Shown here piece after piece: positions 26,288 through 37,471 of a stretch of 39,416 nucleotides of DNA. How positions within the stretch are numbered: the first letter of the stretch is position 1; each line of letters starts with the position of its first letter. The notes below the pieces were generated by a model that was not told the DNA's origin, did no database searches, and saw only the letters and a program-made list of their open reading frames with translations. The position numbers and the translations under genes were made by a program. Source of the DNA: Devosia sp. (GTDB lineage: Bacteria > Pseudomonadota > Alphaproteobacteria > Rhizobiales > Devosiaceae); assembly GCA_015657675.1 (NCBI GenBank), contig JACDQI010000209.1, positions 1 to 39,416 of the forward strand, read 5' to 3'.

Positions 26288-27952
26288 ATGCTGAGTGCGC
26301 TGTCTGTCCGCAACATCGTTCTGATCGATCAGCTCGATCTGGCACTCGACTCAGGCCTTACCGTGCTGACGGGCGAGACCGGGGCCGGTAAATCCATTCT
26401 CCTTGATGCGCTGACGCTGGCACTGGGCGGCCGCGGCGATGCCTCGCTGGTGCGGGCCGGGGCTGAAAGCGGGCAGGTGGTCGCGGTGCTGTCGCTGCCG
26501 CGCGCCCATCCGGCCCGCGAAGCTCTGCGCGACAATGCCGTTGCCGATGATGAGGACGTCATCCTCCGCCGCGTGCAGTACGCTGACGGCCGGACCCGCG
26601 CCTTCATAAACGACCAGCCCGTCTCCGCCGGGCTGTTGCAGACCGTTGGCCGACTGGTGGTGGAAATCCACGGTCAGCACGATGACCGCGCGCTTGTCGA
26701 CGTCGCCACGCATCGTGCTGCGCTGGACGCCTTTGGCGGTTACGATGTGGCCAGTGTTCGCGCTGCCCATGCCGCCCTGGTCGAAGCCGACACCGCCGTA
26801 GCGGCGCAGAAGGCGATCATCGACGAAGCGTTGTCGCGTGAGGACTATGCCCGCCACGTGGTCGAGGAACTTGCAGCCCTGGGTTTGGAACTGGGCGAAG
26901 AAGAGGTTCTGGCCGAGCGACGGCAGCGGCTGATGACGCTGGAGAAGGCGGCGGAGGAAGTCCGCGATGCCGATGAAATTCTCAACGGGCCGAGCGCCCC
27001 CGGACCGGTTCTCGCCGGGCTGATGCGGCGGCTCTTGCGCAAGGCCGAAGGCGGCGCCGCGATCTTCCAGCCAATTGTCGAGGCACTAGATGCCTCGCTT
27101 GTGGCGCTGGACGGCACCTCGGATGCACTCGAAACGCTCAAGCGCGAGATGGCTTTCGATCCGGCCGATCTGGAACGGGTAGAGGAGCGGCTCTTTGCCC
27201 TGCGCGCCGCCTCGCGCAAGCATCACGTCACCGCCGATGGGCTGCTCGATGTGCTCGCCAAGTATCGCGGCGAACTGGAGATGCTGCAAAGCGGGGAAGA
27301 ATCGCTCAAGACGCTGGAAGCCACCGCTGCGGCCGCCCGCGAGGCCTATCTCAAGGCGGCGACCAAGCTCAGCGCCGAGCGCGAGAAGGCCGCCAAGGCA
27401 TTGACCAAGGCCGTGGAAGCCGAGTTGCCGGATCTCAAGCTGGGCGCTGCCCGCTTCATCGTTGACCGGCAGGTGGATAGTGCCCGGGTCGCGGCCACCG
27501 GCTTTGACCAGGTGGCCTTTCACGTGCAGACCAACCCCGGGACGCTTGCCGGTCCGTTGCTGAAGGTCGCTTCGGGCGGCGAGCTCAGCCGGTTCCTCCT
27601 GGCCCTCAAGGTGGTGCTGGCCGATCGCGGCTCGGCGCCAGTGCTGATCTTTGACGAAATCGACACCGGCGTCGGCGGTGCAGTGGCCGACGCCATCGGC
27701 CGTCGCCTCGGCCGGTTGGCGGGCAGGGTACAGGTCATCTCGGTGACCCACGCGCCGCAGGTGGCAGCACGTGCGCAGACGCACCTACTCATCGAAAAAC
27801 AGGCGATTTCCGAAGGTGCCTTCATGCGGACCCATGTCCGGCCGCTCGACGAGCCGGCGCGGCGCGAGGAAGTGGCCCGCATGCTGGCCGGCGCCACTGT
27901 CACCGAAGAAGCGCGCGCGGCGGCTCGCAAGCTCATTTCAGAGGTTGGTTGA
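26288..27952 (+). CDS. recN: DNA repair protein RecN
   Basis: 554 residues, the usual size. SMC-like ATPase acting in double-strand break repair. Walker A GETGAGKS at residues 29-36, FINDQPVSAGLLQ, EIHGQHD, a central coiled-coil region (about 160-380) rich in Glu/Ala/Arg, the signature SGGELSRFLLALK, and Walker B VLIFDEIDTGVGG followed by VISVTHAPQVAA. The ribosome binding site is weak (CCCGGA before ATG). ligA starts on the base after the stop codon, and both genes follow bamD, an order common in Hyphomicrobiales. Confidence 0.97.
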   Translation: MLSALSVRNIVLIDQLDLALDSGLTVLTGETGAGKSILLDALTLALGGRGDASLVRAGAESGQVVAVLSLPRAHPAREALRDNAVADDEDVILRRVQYADGRTRAFINDQPVSAGLLQTVGRLVVEIHGQHDDRALVDVATHRAALDAFGGYDVASVRAAHAALVEADTAVAAQKAIIDEALSREDYARHVVEELAALGLELGEEEVLAERRQRLMTLEKAAEEVRDADEILNGPSAPGPVLAGLMRRLLRKAEGGAAIFQPIVEALDASLVALDGTSDALETLKREMAFDPADLERVEERLFALRAASRKHHVTADGLLDVLAKYRGELEMLQSGEESLKTLEATAAAAREAYLKAATKLSAEREKAAKALTKAVEAELPDLKLGAARFIVDRQVDSARVAATGFDQVAFHVQTNPGTLAGPLLKVASGGELSRFLLALKVVLADRGSAPVLIFDEIDTGVGGAVADAIGRRLGRLAGRVQVISVTHAPQVAARAQTHLLIEKQAISEGAFMRTHVRPLDEPARREEVARMLAGATVTEEARAAARKLISEVG

Positions 27953-30166
<2,214 letters not shown>

Positions 30167-30193
30167 CCGGGGGGCGCTTCGGAGGGTTTCCCA

Positions 30194-31468
30194 ATGTTCA
30201 AGCGCGTTCTGGCTTTATTGGCCTGCGCCGTCAGCCTGCCGGCCTTTGCGGGCGAGGCTGGCGATCTCACCCGGCAACATCTTTATGCCGGTACGCTGGC
30301 CGAGGCCAAAGTGGCGCTCGCGCCGCTTGGCGCCGCTGGTGACACTGAAGCGCAGTTCGGGCTCGGGCTTATCGAGATTGTCGACGCGATTGGCAGCGTC
30401 AGCCGTGCCTTCTATCGGCATGGCGCCGTGCTCCCCGGTAGCGAATTCGTGCTGGGGAGCGCCATTTCCGGCTCGCTGCCGGCCAATTCCAAGCCGGAAC
30501 CGCTCGACTATGCGGCGTTCCGAAGCATTCTGGAAACGTTAGTCGCGCAGCTCGACACCGCGAGTGTGGCGCTCGAGACGGCTGGTGCCGCGGGCGATTA
30601 TGTGGTGCCGGTCGACCTGCTCAAGATCCGTGTCGATATCAATGGCAACGGGACTGCCGAGGAGGGCGAGACGGTCGCCAATGCGCTGATGGCGGGGCTG
30701 CAGATCGATCCGGCGCAGCTTGCCAACGGCGACGCGGCGGGCGGTGCGGTTGGAGCAGGTGGCCATGATGCAGCGCTGCCGAACACCGAAGTCGGCTTTG
30801 ACCGTGCCGACGCGCTCTGGCTCGCAGGCTATGCCAATGTCATCGCCGCACAGGCGGATTTCCTGCTCGCGCACGACTTTTCCGAGTTCTTCAATGCCAG
30901 CTTCCACCGGGTGTTCCCGGCGGCGGGGCTGCCAATGCAGAACCATTCCAATGGTGGTCGGCTGGTGCTCGACTCGGGCTCGGATAACGCCATTGCCGAT
31001 GCTATCGCCGCCATCCACACCATCAACTGGGCGGTCACCGACCCGGCGCGGCTGAAGCGCGTCCACACGCGGCTGGGCAAGATCGTCGCGCTTTCGCGGC
31101 AGAACTGGGACGCCATCCTGCTCGAGACCGACGACAATCGCGAACTGCTTCCCAGTCCGCGCCAGACCAGCCTGGTGCCCGAAGGGGCTGTCACCGACGA
31201 GATGGTGGCCGCCTGGCGGGCGACGCTCGATGTTGCCGACAGGATCCTGGCTGGCGAGCTGCTGATCCCGCATTGGCGGTTCAAGCAGGGCTTTGACCTC
31301 AAGGCCTACTTCGAAATGGCGACCCGCACCGATTTCGTCATGATCCTCAGCGGCTATGGCGCCTTGCCCTATCTGCGCGACGGGCCGATCGCGACTGCCG
31401 ACAGTTTTGCCGAGGCCAACCGTGTTTTTGGTGACAATCTTCTCGGCTACGCCTTCTGGTTCAACTAA
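30194..31468 (+). CDS. Secreted hypothetical protein with EF-hand-like loop
   Basis: 424 residues. A signal peptide (FKRVLALLACAVSLPAFA) is followed by a mature part beginning GEAGDLTRQHLYAGTLAEA. RVDINGNGTAEEGE near residue 155 fits an EF-hand-type calcium loop (DxNxNGxxxxxE). The rest is predicted helical with aromatic-rich segments (RADALWLAGYANVIAAQADFL). GGAGGG precedes the ATG at good spacing. I do not recognise the family; it is probably a periplasmic protein. It lies 27 nt after ligA and 29 nt before the DUF3828-like gene, so these appear to form one transcription unit. Confidence 0.72.
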   Translation: MFKRVLALLACAVSLPAFAGEAGDLTRQHLYAGTLAEAKVALAPLGAAGDTEAQFGLGLIEIVDAIGSVSRAFYRHGAVLPGSEFVLGSAISGSLPANSKPEPLDYAAFRSILETLVAQLDTASVALETAGAAGDYVVPVDLLKIRVDINGNGTAEEGETVANALMAGLQIDPAQLANGDAAGGAVGAGGHDAALPNTEVGFDRADALWLAGYANVIAAQADFLLAHDFSEFFNASFHRVFPAAGLPMQNHSNGGRLVLDSGSDNAIADAIAAIHTINWAVTDPARLKRVHTRLGKIVALSRQNWDAILLETDDNRELLPSPRQTSLVPEGAVTDEMVAAWRATLDVADRILAGELLIPHWRFKQGFDLKAYFEMATRTDFVMILSGYGALPYLRDGPIATADSFAEANRVFGDNLLGYAFWFN

Positions 31469-31497
31469 GAGTGCATCTCCATCCGGGGTCTTCCATC

Positions 31498-32367
31498 ATG
31501 CGTCTCCTCGCCGTTCTCGGTTTCCTGCTTGCGTCCATCCTGCCCGCCGCCGCGTTCGACACGGCTGAGGAGCTGGTTGCTGCTCTCTACGCTCCGTACA
31601 TGGGCGGGGCGGAGTCGGCAGATGTCCGCGCACTCCGCTCGGACGAGCTCAACCTGCTCTATGACGCCGAGGCAGCGCGTGTCGCGGAAGGGGAGGATGC
31701 CTCGCTCGACTTCGATCCGTTCGTGAACGGGCAAGACTTTCAGGTCACCGACCTCGTCACCGAACTCACCCCGGACTCCAACGAGTTTGCGGCAACGATC
31801 AATGTCAGCTTCAAGAACTTTGGCCAGCCGGTGTCGCTGCAGCTGCAGGCTTTCAACTTCGATAGCTCTGGCTGGAAGCTCGAGGACATCACCTCTACCA
31901 TGCCGGGTGCCGAGTATCGGCTGACCGACCTGCTGTCGCCCAAGATCATCATCGGGGACGACGTGTTTGCCGATCCCAGCGAAGTGGTCGAAGCGCTCTA
32001 TGACGCCTATAGCTCCGAGCGCGCCGCCGAATGGCGCCGCTGGGATGCCGAGCAGCTCTATTCGACCCAGCTCAAGGCGCTGTTCCTCAAGGATCAGGAA
32101 GAGGCGGGCGGCGAGATCGGGCGCATCGATTTTGATCCCTGGATCAACGGTCAGGACTACGAGATCAAGGACGTGGTGATCGGCGACCCCGTCATTGCCG
32201 GCGACCGCGCCACCGTGCCGGTTGAGTTCAAGAATTTTGATCAGCCGCAGAAGGCGACGCTCACCCTGGTCAAGGAAGGGGCGCGCTGGATGGTCGATGA
32301 TATCGAGAACGTCGATACCGAGTATGCCTTCCGCCTGCGCGCTATCCTCGAAGCGCCGATGCCCTGA
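31498..32367 (+). CDS. Secreted protein with two tandem DUF3828-like repeats
   Basis: 289 residues from ATG 31498; the track start at 31471 adds nine residues ahead of a good signal peptide (LLAVLGFLLASILPAAA). The mature protein is an internal duplication. Residues about 21-135 and 157-275 each contain an ALYxxY segment, a helix, DFDPFVNGQD (71-80) or DFDPWINGQD (211-220), a SFKNFGQP or EFKNFDQP strand, and a final WKLEDI or WMVDDI. This pattern resembles DUF3828 (NTF2-like) domains. A third copy is the gene at 33653. It is periplasmic by inference; the function is unknown. It is followed by the aminotransferase gene 2 nt later. Confidence 0.75.
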   Translation: MRLLAVLGFLLASILPAAAFDTAEELVAALYAPYMGGAESADVRALRSDELNLLYDAEAARVAEGEDASLDFDPFVNGQDFQVTDLVTELTPDSNEFAATINVSFKNFGQPVSLQLQAFNFDSSGWKLEDITSTMPGAEYRLTDLLSPKIIIGDDVFADPSEVVEALYDAYSSERAAEWRRWDAEQLYSTQLKALFLKDQEEAGGEIGRIDFDPWINGQDYEIKDVVIGDPVIAGDRATVPVEFKNFDQPQKATLTLVKEGARWMVDDIENVDTEYAFRLRAILEAPMP

Positions 32368-32369
32368 GG

Positions 32370-33563
32370 ATGGATGCGATCGAGCGCCCATCGCCGGCAT
32401 TTCCAGCCGTGCCGCGGCCGGTGATCCATGATCTGGCGGCCTCGCTGATCCGCGAGGTGGCCAATGCCGGCATGGGGCGCACCGACATCTTGCCGTTCTG
32501 GTTCGGCGAGTCGGATCAGGCGACGCCGGGCTTTATCCGCGATGCGGCCGTGCGGTCGCTGGAGGCTGGCGAGACGTTCTACTCGCAGAACCTGGGGCGA
32601 CCCTATCTGCGCGAGGCGATCTCGACCTATCTCAGCGATCTGCACAGCGTTGCCATCGCTCCGGAGCGCGTTGCTGCCGTCGGTTCGGGTGTCTCCGGGC
32701 TAATGCTCGCCATGCAGACGGTGCTGGCGCCGGGTGACCGGGTGGTGGCGGTGACGCCGCTCTGGCCCAATATCGTCGAGATCCCAAAAATCCTCGGCGC
32801 CCATGTCGCCCGGGTGCCGCTGCAGGTCAGCGTTGGACGCTGGAGCCTCGATGTGGAGCAGTTGCTGGCGGCGCTGACGCCAGAGACGCGGCTCTGCATC
32901 ATCAACTCGCCCAATAACCCCACCGGGTGGACGATCGCGCCTGAGGCAGTTGGCGTGATTATGGCGCATTGCCGCAAGCACGGCATCTGGCTGCTCAGCG
33001 ATGATGTCTACGAGCGGCTGGTGCACGATCCCTCGCGGCGCTCGGCGCCGTCGTTTCTCGCCGAGGCGGAGCCGGGTGACCGGGTGATGTCGGTCAACAG
33101 CTTCTCCAAAGCCTGGAGCATGACGGGCTGGCGCATCGGCTGGATCGTGGCGCCGGAGGCGGTGGTGACCGACCTCACCAAGGTCATTGAATACAATACG
33201 TCGTGCATCCTCGAACCGGTGCAGCGTGCGGCGACAGCCGCGCTGCAGCAGGGCGAACCGGAGGTGGCTCGACTGCGGGCGCATCTGCGAACGACGCGGC
33301 AGCTGCTGGTCGACGGGCTTCGCGCCTTCCCGGGCATCGAGGTGCCGGGGGCAGGTGGGGCAATGTATGTGTTCTTCCGCATGGCCGGGCAGGGGGACAG
33401 CATTGCGCTGGCCAAGCGTCTCGTCGCTGAAGCCGGCCTGGGTCTGGCGCCGGGCGCTGCCTTCGGGCCGGAAGGCGAGGGGTGGCTGCGCTGGTGCCAT
33501 GCCGTCACCGAATCCCGCCTGCAGGACGGACTGGCGCGCCTGGCGGGCTTCCTCGGCGACTAA
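32370..33563 (+). CDS. Class I pyridoxal-phosphate aminotransferase
   Basis: 397 residues, fold-type I aminotransferase of the AspC/AAT-like group, cytoplasmic. Motifs: FYSQNLGRPYLREAIS, VGSGVSGLMLAMQ, INSPNNPTGW with the conserved Asn, SDDVYERL, and the PLP lysine in SFSKAWSMTGWRIGW. The C-terminal Arg for the substrate carboxylate lies in GEGWLRWCHAV. Substrate specificity cannot be read from sequence; an aspartate- or aromatic-type acceptor is possible. The start is 2 nt after the DUF3828-like gene, so the two are coupled, although one product is secreted and the other cytoplasmic. Confidence 0.92.
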   Translation: MDAIERPSPAFPAVPRPVIHDLAASLIREVANAGMGRTDILPFWFGESDQATPGFIRDAAVRSLEAGETFYSQNLGRPYLREAISTYLSDLHSVAIAPERVAAVGSGVSGLMLAMQTVLAPGDRVVAVTPLWPNIVEIPKILGAHVARVPLQVSVGRWSLDVEQLLAALTPETRLCIINSPNNPTGWTIAPEAVGVIMAHCRKHGIWLLSDDVYERLVHDPSRRSAPSFLAEAEPGDRVMSVNSFSKAWSMTGWRIGWIVAPEAVVTDLTKVIEYNTSCILEPVQRAATAALQQGEPEVARLRAHLRTTRQLLVDGLRAFPGIEVPGAGGAMYVFFRMAGQGDSIALAKRLVAEAGLGLAPGAAFGPEGEGWLRWCHAVTESRLQDGLARLAGFLGD

Positions 33564-33652
33564 AGCCACAATCTTTGCTGATTGCCGCCGCCATTGCGCC
33601 CCACGCACTGGCTAGGAGAGGCTGGTGTTCATTTCAGCGCGGTGGGGCCATC

Positions 33653-34129
33653 TTGCGCATTCTTCTGACCTTCATTCTGCTGCTCGTGCCAAGCTTGGTG
33701 CAGGCGTTCGAGACGCCCAAGGCGCTGCTCGAAGCGATCTACCAGCCCTACCAGGCCGGCAAAAAACATGAGAGCCTCGATCCGTTCTACTCAAACCGGA
33801 TCAAGGGCCTGTTTATAGACCATGCCAACCGCGTGACGGCGGAGACGGTGGCATTCGAGACCGACGCGACGCCAAGCCGGGCGTTCAACCCGTTTCTTGA
33901 CGCCGACAATGCGCTGCTGCTCGACGTGGTGATCAGCGAGCCGGTGCTCTTGGGTGACAATGCCCTCGCCACCGTCAGCTTCCACAATTTCGACCATCCG
34001 AGCCTTCTGAGCATCGCGATGGTCAAGGAAGCCGACGGCTGGAAGGTGGATGATGTCACCTCCACCGGCGCCGGGGAGAACTGGATGCTCTCCTGGCTGC
34101 TGATCTACGACCCGTGGGACGTGAAATAA
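33653..34129 (+). CDS. Secreted single DUF3828-like domain protein
   Basis: 158 residues from TTG 33653, which follows GGTGGGG at 6-nt spacing and opens a clean signal peptide (RILLTFILLLVPSLVQA). The track start at 33482 lies in the aminotransferase gene. The mature domain shares the layout of the two repeats in the 31498 gene: LEAIYQPYQ, AFNPFLDADN in place of DFDPFVNGQD, SFHNFDHP in place of SFKNFGQP, and WKVDDVTS. It is thus a third family member within 3 kb. It ends 16 nt before the convergent aminopeptidase gene. Function unknown. Confidence 0.75.
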   Translation: MRILLTFILLLVPSLVQAFETPKALLEAIYQPYQAGKKHESLDPFYSNRIKGLFIDHANRVTAETVAFETDATPSRAFNPFLDADNALLLDVVISEPVLLGDNALATVSFHNFDHPSLLSIAMVKEADGWKVDDVTSTGAGENWMLSWLLIYDPWDVK

Positions 34130-34145
34130 GCGAAACGAGCTTGGC

Positions 34146-35975
34146 TCAGATGGCGCGGGTTGCGTCCTTGAGCCAGGCCTTCACCTCGCCTTTGACCTGC
34201 GGACCGATCTCCTTGAACACGCGCTTGTGGTACGCGTTGAGCCAGTCGCGCTCCGCCTCGGTCAGCAGCTTTTCGTCCACTAGCCGCAGATCGATGGGCG
34301 TCAGGGTCAGGGTCTCGAACTCGAGATAGCCCGGGAAACTGCTTTCGACCGTCAGCACCAGGTTCTCGATGCGGATGCCGTAGGCGTCCGGCTTGTAGTA
34401 ACCCGGCTCGTTCGAGAGGATCATGCCGGCCTCGAGCGGCGTCGGGTAACGCGAGGAAATCCCCGCAGGTCCTTCATGCACCGAGAGGAAATGGCCGACG
34501 CCATGGCCGGTACCGTGGTTGTAGGTGATGCCGGCCTGCCAGAGGAACTGCCGCGCCAGCACGTCGATCTGCGCGCCCGATGTGCCCTTGGGGAATTTCA
34601 CCATCGAGATGGCGATCATGCCCTTGAGCACGCGGGTGAAGCGGTCTTTCTGCTCGGCGGTGACCTTGCCGGTCGCCATGGTGCGGGTGATGTCGGTGGT
34701 GCCCATCAGGTATTGGCCGCCGGAATCCACCAGCATCAGTTCGCCCGGTTTCAGCGTCCGGTTGGTCTGGCTGTTGACCCGGTAGTGGACGATGGCGCCG
34801 TTGGGGCCGGCGCCCGAAATGGTGTCGAAGCTGACGTCGGCCAGCGAGTCGCTTTCGCGCCGGAAGGCTTCGAGCGCGGTGACGATGCCGATTTCGTCGA
34901 GCTTGCCCCTGGGCGCTTCGGCGTCGAACCAGCAGAGGAACTTGGCCATGGCGGCACCATCGATCCGCTGAGCTTCCTTCATCCCTGAGATCTCGACCTC
35001 GTTTTTCCTGGCCTTGGGCAGGAGGATGGGATCGCGCTTTTCGACGATGACGGCGTCCGAGACGCCCTTGATGGTGTCAACGATCGCCACCGGGCAAGTG
35101 GCGGGGTCGAGCAGCACGCGCTTGTCGGCCGCGCCGAGCTTGCGGAGCGCGGCCGACATGGTTGCAGCGTCGGCGACACCGGCCACGCCCTCGAGGCCTT
35201 TCCTGACCTCGGGACTGATCTTCTTCTTGTTCAGATAGAGCGTCGGCTTGCCCTTTTTCGGCACGATGGCGAAGCCCAGCACGAACGGCGTGTTGGGCAC
35301 ATCCCGGCCGCGCATATTGAAGAGCCAGCAGATCGACTCGGGTAGCGTTAGCACCGTGGCATCGACATTTTCGGCGGCGAGGGTCTTTTGCAGGTCCGCG
35401 AGCTTTTCGGCAGCCGTCCGACCGGCGCGGTTGTGACCGAGGAATTCGACCAGACTCACCGGCGCGCCGGGCCGGTCGGTCCAGATGCGGTCGACAAGGT
35501 TGTCGGTGGCGACCAGCGTCGCGTGCCCGGCGAGCTTGGCGGTGAGGTCCTTGATCTCGCCCGGGGTGTGCAGCCAGGGGTCGTAGCCGAGCTTGCCGCC
35601 CTTGGGGACGACGTCGCCGATTTCTGCCGGCATGCCGCCTTGGGTAGTCTCGATCACCTTGACCAGGCTGGTGTTGGTTTCGGCCGGCGCCTGCAGGGTG
35701 TAGCGGCTATCGACAAAGAGCGTGGCCTTGCGCAGGCCGATGGCAGCGATGCCGGCCGAACCGGTAAAGCTGGTCATGTAGGCCAGCCGGGCTTCGCCGG
35801 GGGGGACCTGTTCGCCGCGATGGGCGTCGGCGCGCGGCACGAGGAAGCCGTCGAGCCCCGCTTCGGCAATGACGGCGCGCAGTGCCTTGAGCCGTGGCGC
35901 CACGGTGGACTTCTTGGTCCGGCTGTCAAAGCTCTGGTAGACGGTGGGGGCGAAGGCCGGGGGTGTAGGTGACAT
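34146..35975 (-). CDS. Aminopeptidase P family (M24) Xaa-Pro peptidase
   Basis: 609 residues, the long three-domain form (two creatinase-like N-terminal domains plus a pita-bread catalytic domain), similar in size to eukaryotic-type aminopeptidase P and common in Hyphomicrobiales. It removes N-terminal residues before proline. Metal ligands are visible in order: Asp in LVDSGGQY, Asp in GTTDITRT, His in GTGHGVGHF, Glu in SNEPGYY, and Glu in RIENLVL. N-terminal part: GLDGFLVPRADAHRGE and FTGSAGIAAIG. No signal peptide, so cytoplasmic. It is convergent with the DUF3828-like gene; its promoter lies in the 272-nt spacer shared with the 44-aa gene. Confidence 0.93.
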   Translation of the reverse strand: MSPTPPAFAPTVYQSFDSRTKKSTVAPRLKALRAVIAEAGLDGFLVPRADAHRGEQVPPGEARLAYMTSFTGSAGIAAIGLRKATLFVDSRYTLQAPAETNTSLVKVIETTQGGMPAEIGDVVPKGGKLGYDPWLHTPGEIKDLTAKLAGHATLVATDNLVDRIWTDRPGAPVSLVEFLGHNRAGRTAAEKLADLQKTLAAENVDATVLTLPESICWLFNMRGRDVPNTPFVLGFAIVPKKGKPTLYLNKKKISPEVRKGLEGVAGVADAATMSAALRKLGAADKRVLLDPATCPVAIVDTIKGVSDAVIVEKRDPILLPKARKNEVEISGMKEAQRIDGAAMAKFLCWFDAEAPRGKLDEIGIVTALEAFRRESDSLADVSFDTISGAGPNGAIVHYRVNSQTNRTLKPGELMLVDSGGQYLMGTTDITRTMATGKVTAEQKDRFTRVLKGMIAISMVKFPKGTSGAQIDVLARQFLWQAGITYNHGTGHGVGHFLSVHEGPAGISSRYPTPLEAGMILSNEPGYYKPDAYGIRIENLVLTVESSFPGYLEFETLTLTPIDLRLVDEKLLTEAERDWLNAYHKRVFKEIGPQVKGEVKAWLKDATRAI

Positions 35976-36247
35976 GTCTCTCTGCCGCTTGCAGCAGCCA
36001 GGTTGGCTGGTGGAAGGACCCTAGCAGAGCCGAACCCCACAACCCAACTGTCGCGCTGCCGAAAACCACAGCCGTGCCAATGACGCCGCCCGCATTCACC
36101 ATTGGCGTTCAGCTCCCGTTAAGCCGGGTTGCGCGAAACGAATGGCTGGTCTGTGAAAGCAGGCCTAACGCCCTGCGGCGACGCACACTATGTACTGCTC
36201 CGTGGCGCTGATGCGCCGGACTACACGAATTTTAGGAGACGACCACC

Positions 36248-36382
36248 ATGCCCGAGAGCAAGAACGACTTCCGCAAGGCCCTGGGCGCTGTGATCGATGC
36301 ACGGAGCCGCGAGGCGACCCGTCAGGTGAATTATCGGTTCCAGCACCAGCTGATCGGCGCCATCACCAAGCGACCGAACTGA
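36248..36382 (+). CDS. Small basic hypothetical protein, 44 residues
   Basis: Too short for the ORF track. ATG 36248 follows a near-ideal TAGGAGA (9-nt gap) and encodes MPESKNDFRKALGAVIDARS plus REATRQVNYRFQHQLIGAIT and KRPN, ending with TGA at 36380-36382. The protein is basic, without Cys or Trp, and probably helical. A strong hairpin terminator follows. The combination of a good ribosome binding site, codon use with G/C third positions, and a dedicated terminator supports a real gene. No family is recognised. It sits between the divergent aminopeptidase gene and the convergent LysR gene. Confidence 0.68.
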   Translation: MPESKNDFRKALGAVIDARSREATRQVNYRFQHQLIGAITKRPN

Positions 36383-36430
36383 CCTCCTGGCGCGCGGCAC
36401 GGCGCGCCGATACATGCACAGGATTTGCTG

Positions 36431-36464
36431 ATCCCCGGTCCCTCTGGTCCGGGGATTTTGTTTT
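36431..36464 (+). terminator. Rho-independent terminator after the 44-aa gene
   Basis: ATCCCCGG at 36431-36438 pairs with CCGGGGAT at 36449-36456, with inner CC/GG pairs possible, followed by TTTTGTTTT. It lies between the small gene and the 3' end of the convergent LysR gene and may serve both strands. A second hairpin, GGCGCGC/GCGCGCC, is at 36389-36408 without a T-tract. Confidence 0.85.
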
Positions 36465-36481
36465 GCCTGGTCGGTTTTCGC

Positions 36482-37369
36482 TCAGTCCTGCCACCGTGAT
36501 GCCTTGGCGATCAGTTCCTCCGCCACTGGGCTCTGGAACTGGCGCTGGTAGGTGAGGGCGTAGAAGGTTTCCCGGATGCCAGGCAGTTGCACCACCTCTC
36601 TCAAGGTGCCTGCTTCCAGTTCATCTCGCACCACGATCGCCGGCAGGGGCGCCAGGCCAATGGCTTCGCGCGCCATCAGGCGGAGCATGGCCATGTCATC
36701 GATTTCGGCAACGATGGTGGGGGTCACCGCCAGCCGGTCGCAGAGCGCGTCAAACTCGGCGCGGATGCTGCTGGCGCCAGTCGGCAGGATCACTGGATGG
36801 GCCTTTAGCGCATCGCGAGGCGTCTTTGCGGTGCCCTTTAGTGCGGTGGCGCCGAAGAGGCTGATCGGTTGCTGCGCCAGGCGGTGTGCCACAAAGCCGT
36901 CGGCGGGACTACTGGCCGGCGCGGCGTTGCAAAGCACCACGTCGAGTTCGAGCCGGCGGAGCAGGCCGAGTAGTTCCGCCAGACTGCCCGCCGTCAGCAT
37001 GACTTCGAGGTCGGGTCGCCCGAGGCACGGGCGCAGGAAGTCGATCTGGAAATTGCGCGACAGCGTCGCCAGGGCGCCGACCCGCAGCACCTGCCGGTGG
37101 CCGGAGCCAACCCGCAGCGTCGCCAGCAGATCCTCGCCCACCGCGAAGATGGCGTCGGCATGGTCTAGGGCGACGCGACCGGCTTCGGTCAATACCAGTC
37201 GCCGCCCGACGCGCTCGAAGAGGGGATGACCGAGTCGCTCTTCCAGCGTGTGGATCTGGGTCGACAAGGCTGATTGGGCGACGCCCAAGGCGCGCGACGC
37301 CTGGGTGAGATTGCCGGCATGGGCTACTTCGCGAAAGTAGCGCAGGTGCTTGAAGTTGAGATCACTCAT
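36482..37369 (-). CDS. LysR-family transcriptional regulator (NhaR-like)
   Basis: 295 residues, normal LysR size. N-terminal winged helix HLRYFREVAHAGNLTQASRALG then VAQSALSTQIHTLEERLG and LFERVGRRLVLTEAG (first two quoted in part as HLRYFREVAHAGN). The C-terminal effector domain starts near 90. The HLRYFREVA opening and the tail YQRQFQSPVAEELI resemble NhaR-type members, which respond to sodium. It is divergent from the SbtA-like permease gene, with inverted repeats between them, the classical arrangement of a LysR regulator and its target. Effector unknown; regulation of a Na+-dependent bicarbonate permease by an NhaR-like protein is a plausible inference. Confidence 0.9.
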   Translation of the reverse strand: MSDLNFKHLRYFREVAHAGNLTQASRALGVAQSALSTQIHTLEERLGHPLFERVGRRLVLTEAGRVALDHADAIFAVGEDLLATLRVGSGHRQVLRVGALATLSRNFQIDFLRPCLGRPDLEVMLTAGSLAELLGLLRRLELDVVLCNAAPASSPADGFVAHRLAQQPISLFGATALKGTAKTPRDALKAHPVILPTGASSIRAEFDALCDRLAVTPTIVAEIDDMAMLRLMAREAIGLAPLPAIVVRDELEAGTLREVVQLPGIRETFYALTYQRQFQSPVAEELIAKASRWQD

Positions 37370-37382
37370 CCTTCCATTATAG

Positions 37383-37419
37383 AGAACGTTCTGTTCAGAT
37401 CAATGAATTATACAGAACG
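37383..37419. promoter_or_regulatory. Candidate LysR operator between lysR gene and sbtA-like gene
   Basis: The 102-nt divergent spacer is AT-rich. It contains AGAACGTTCT (37383-37392, perfect palindrome), CGTTCTGT (37387-37394) repeated inverted as ACAGAACG (37412-37419), and TTCA-N6-TGAA (37394-37407), which fits the loose LysR interrupted-palindrome pattern. Operator function is inference. Confidence 0.5.
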
Positions 37420-37471
37420 AAATACGCTCGCTACATCGCTGGCCATTGGTAGCTCACAGGGGTCAGGGCAC

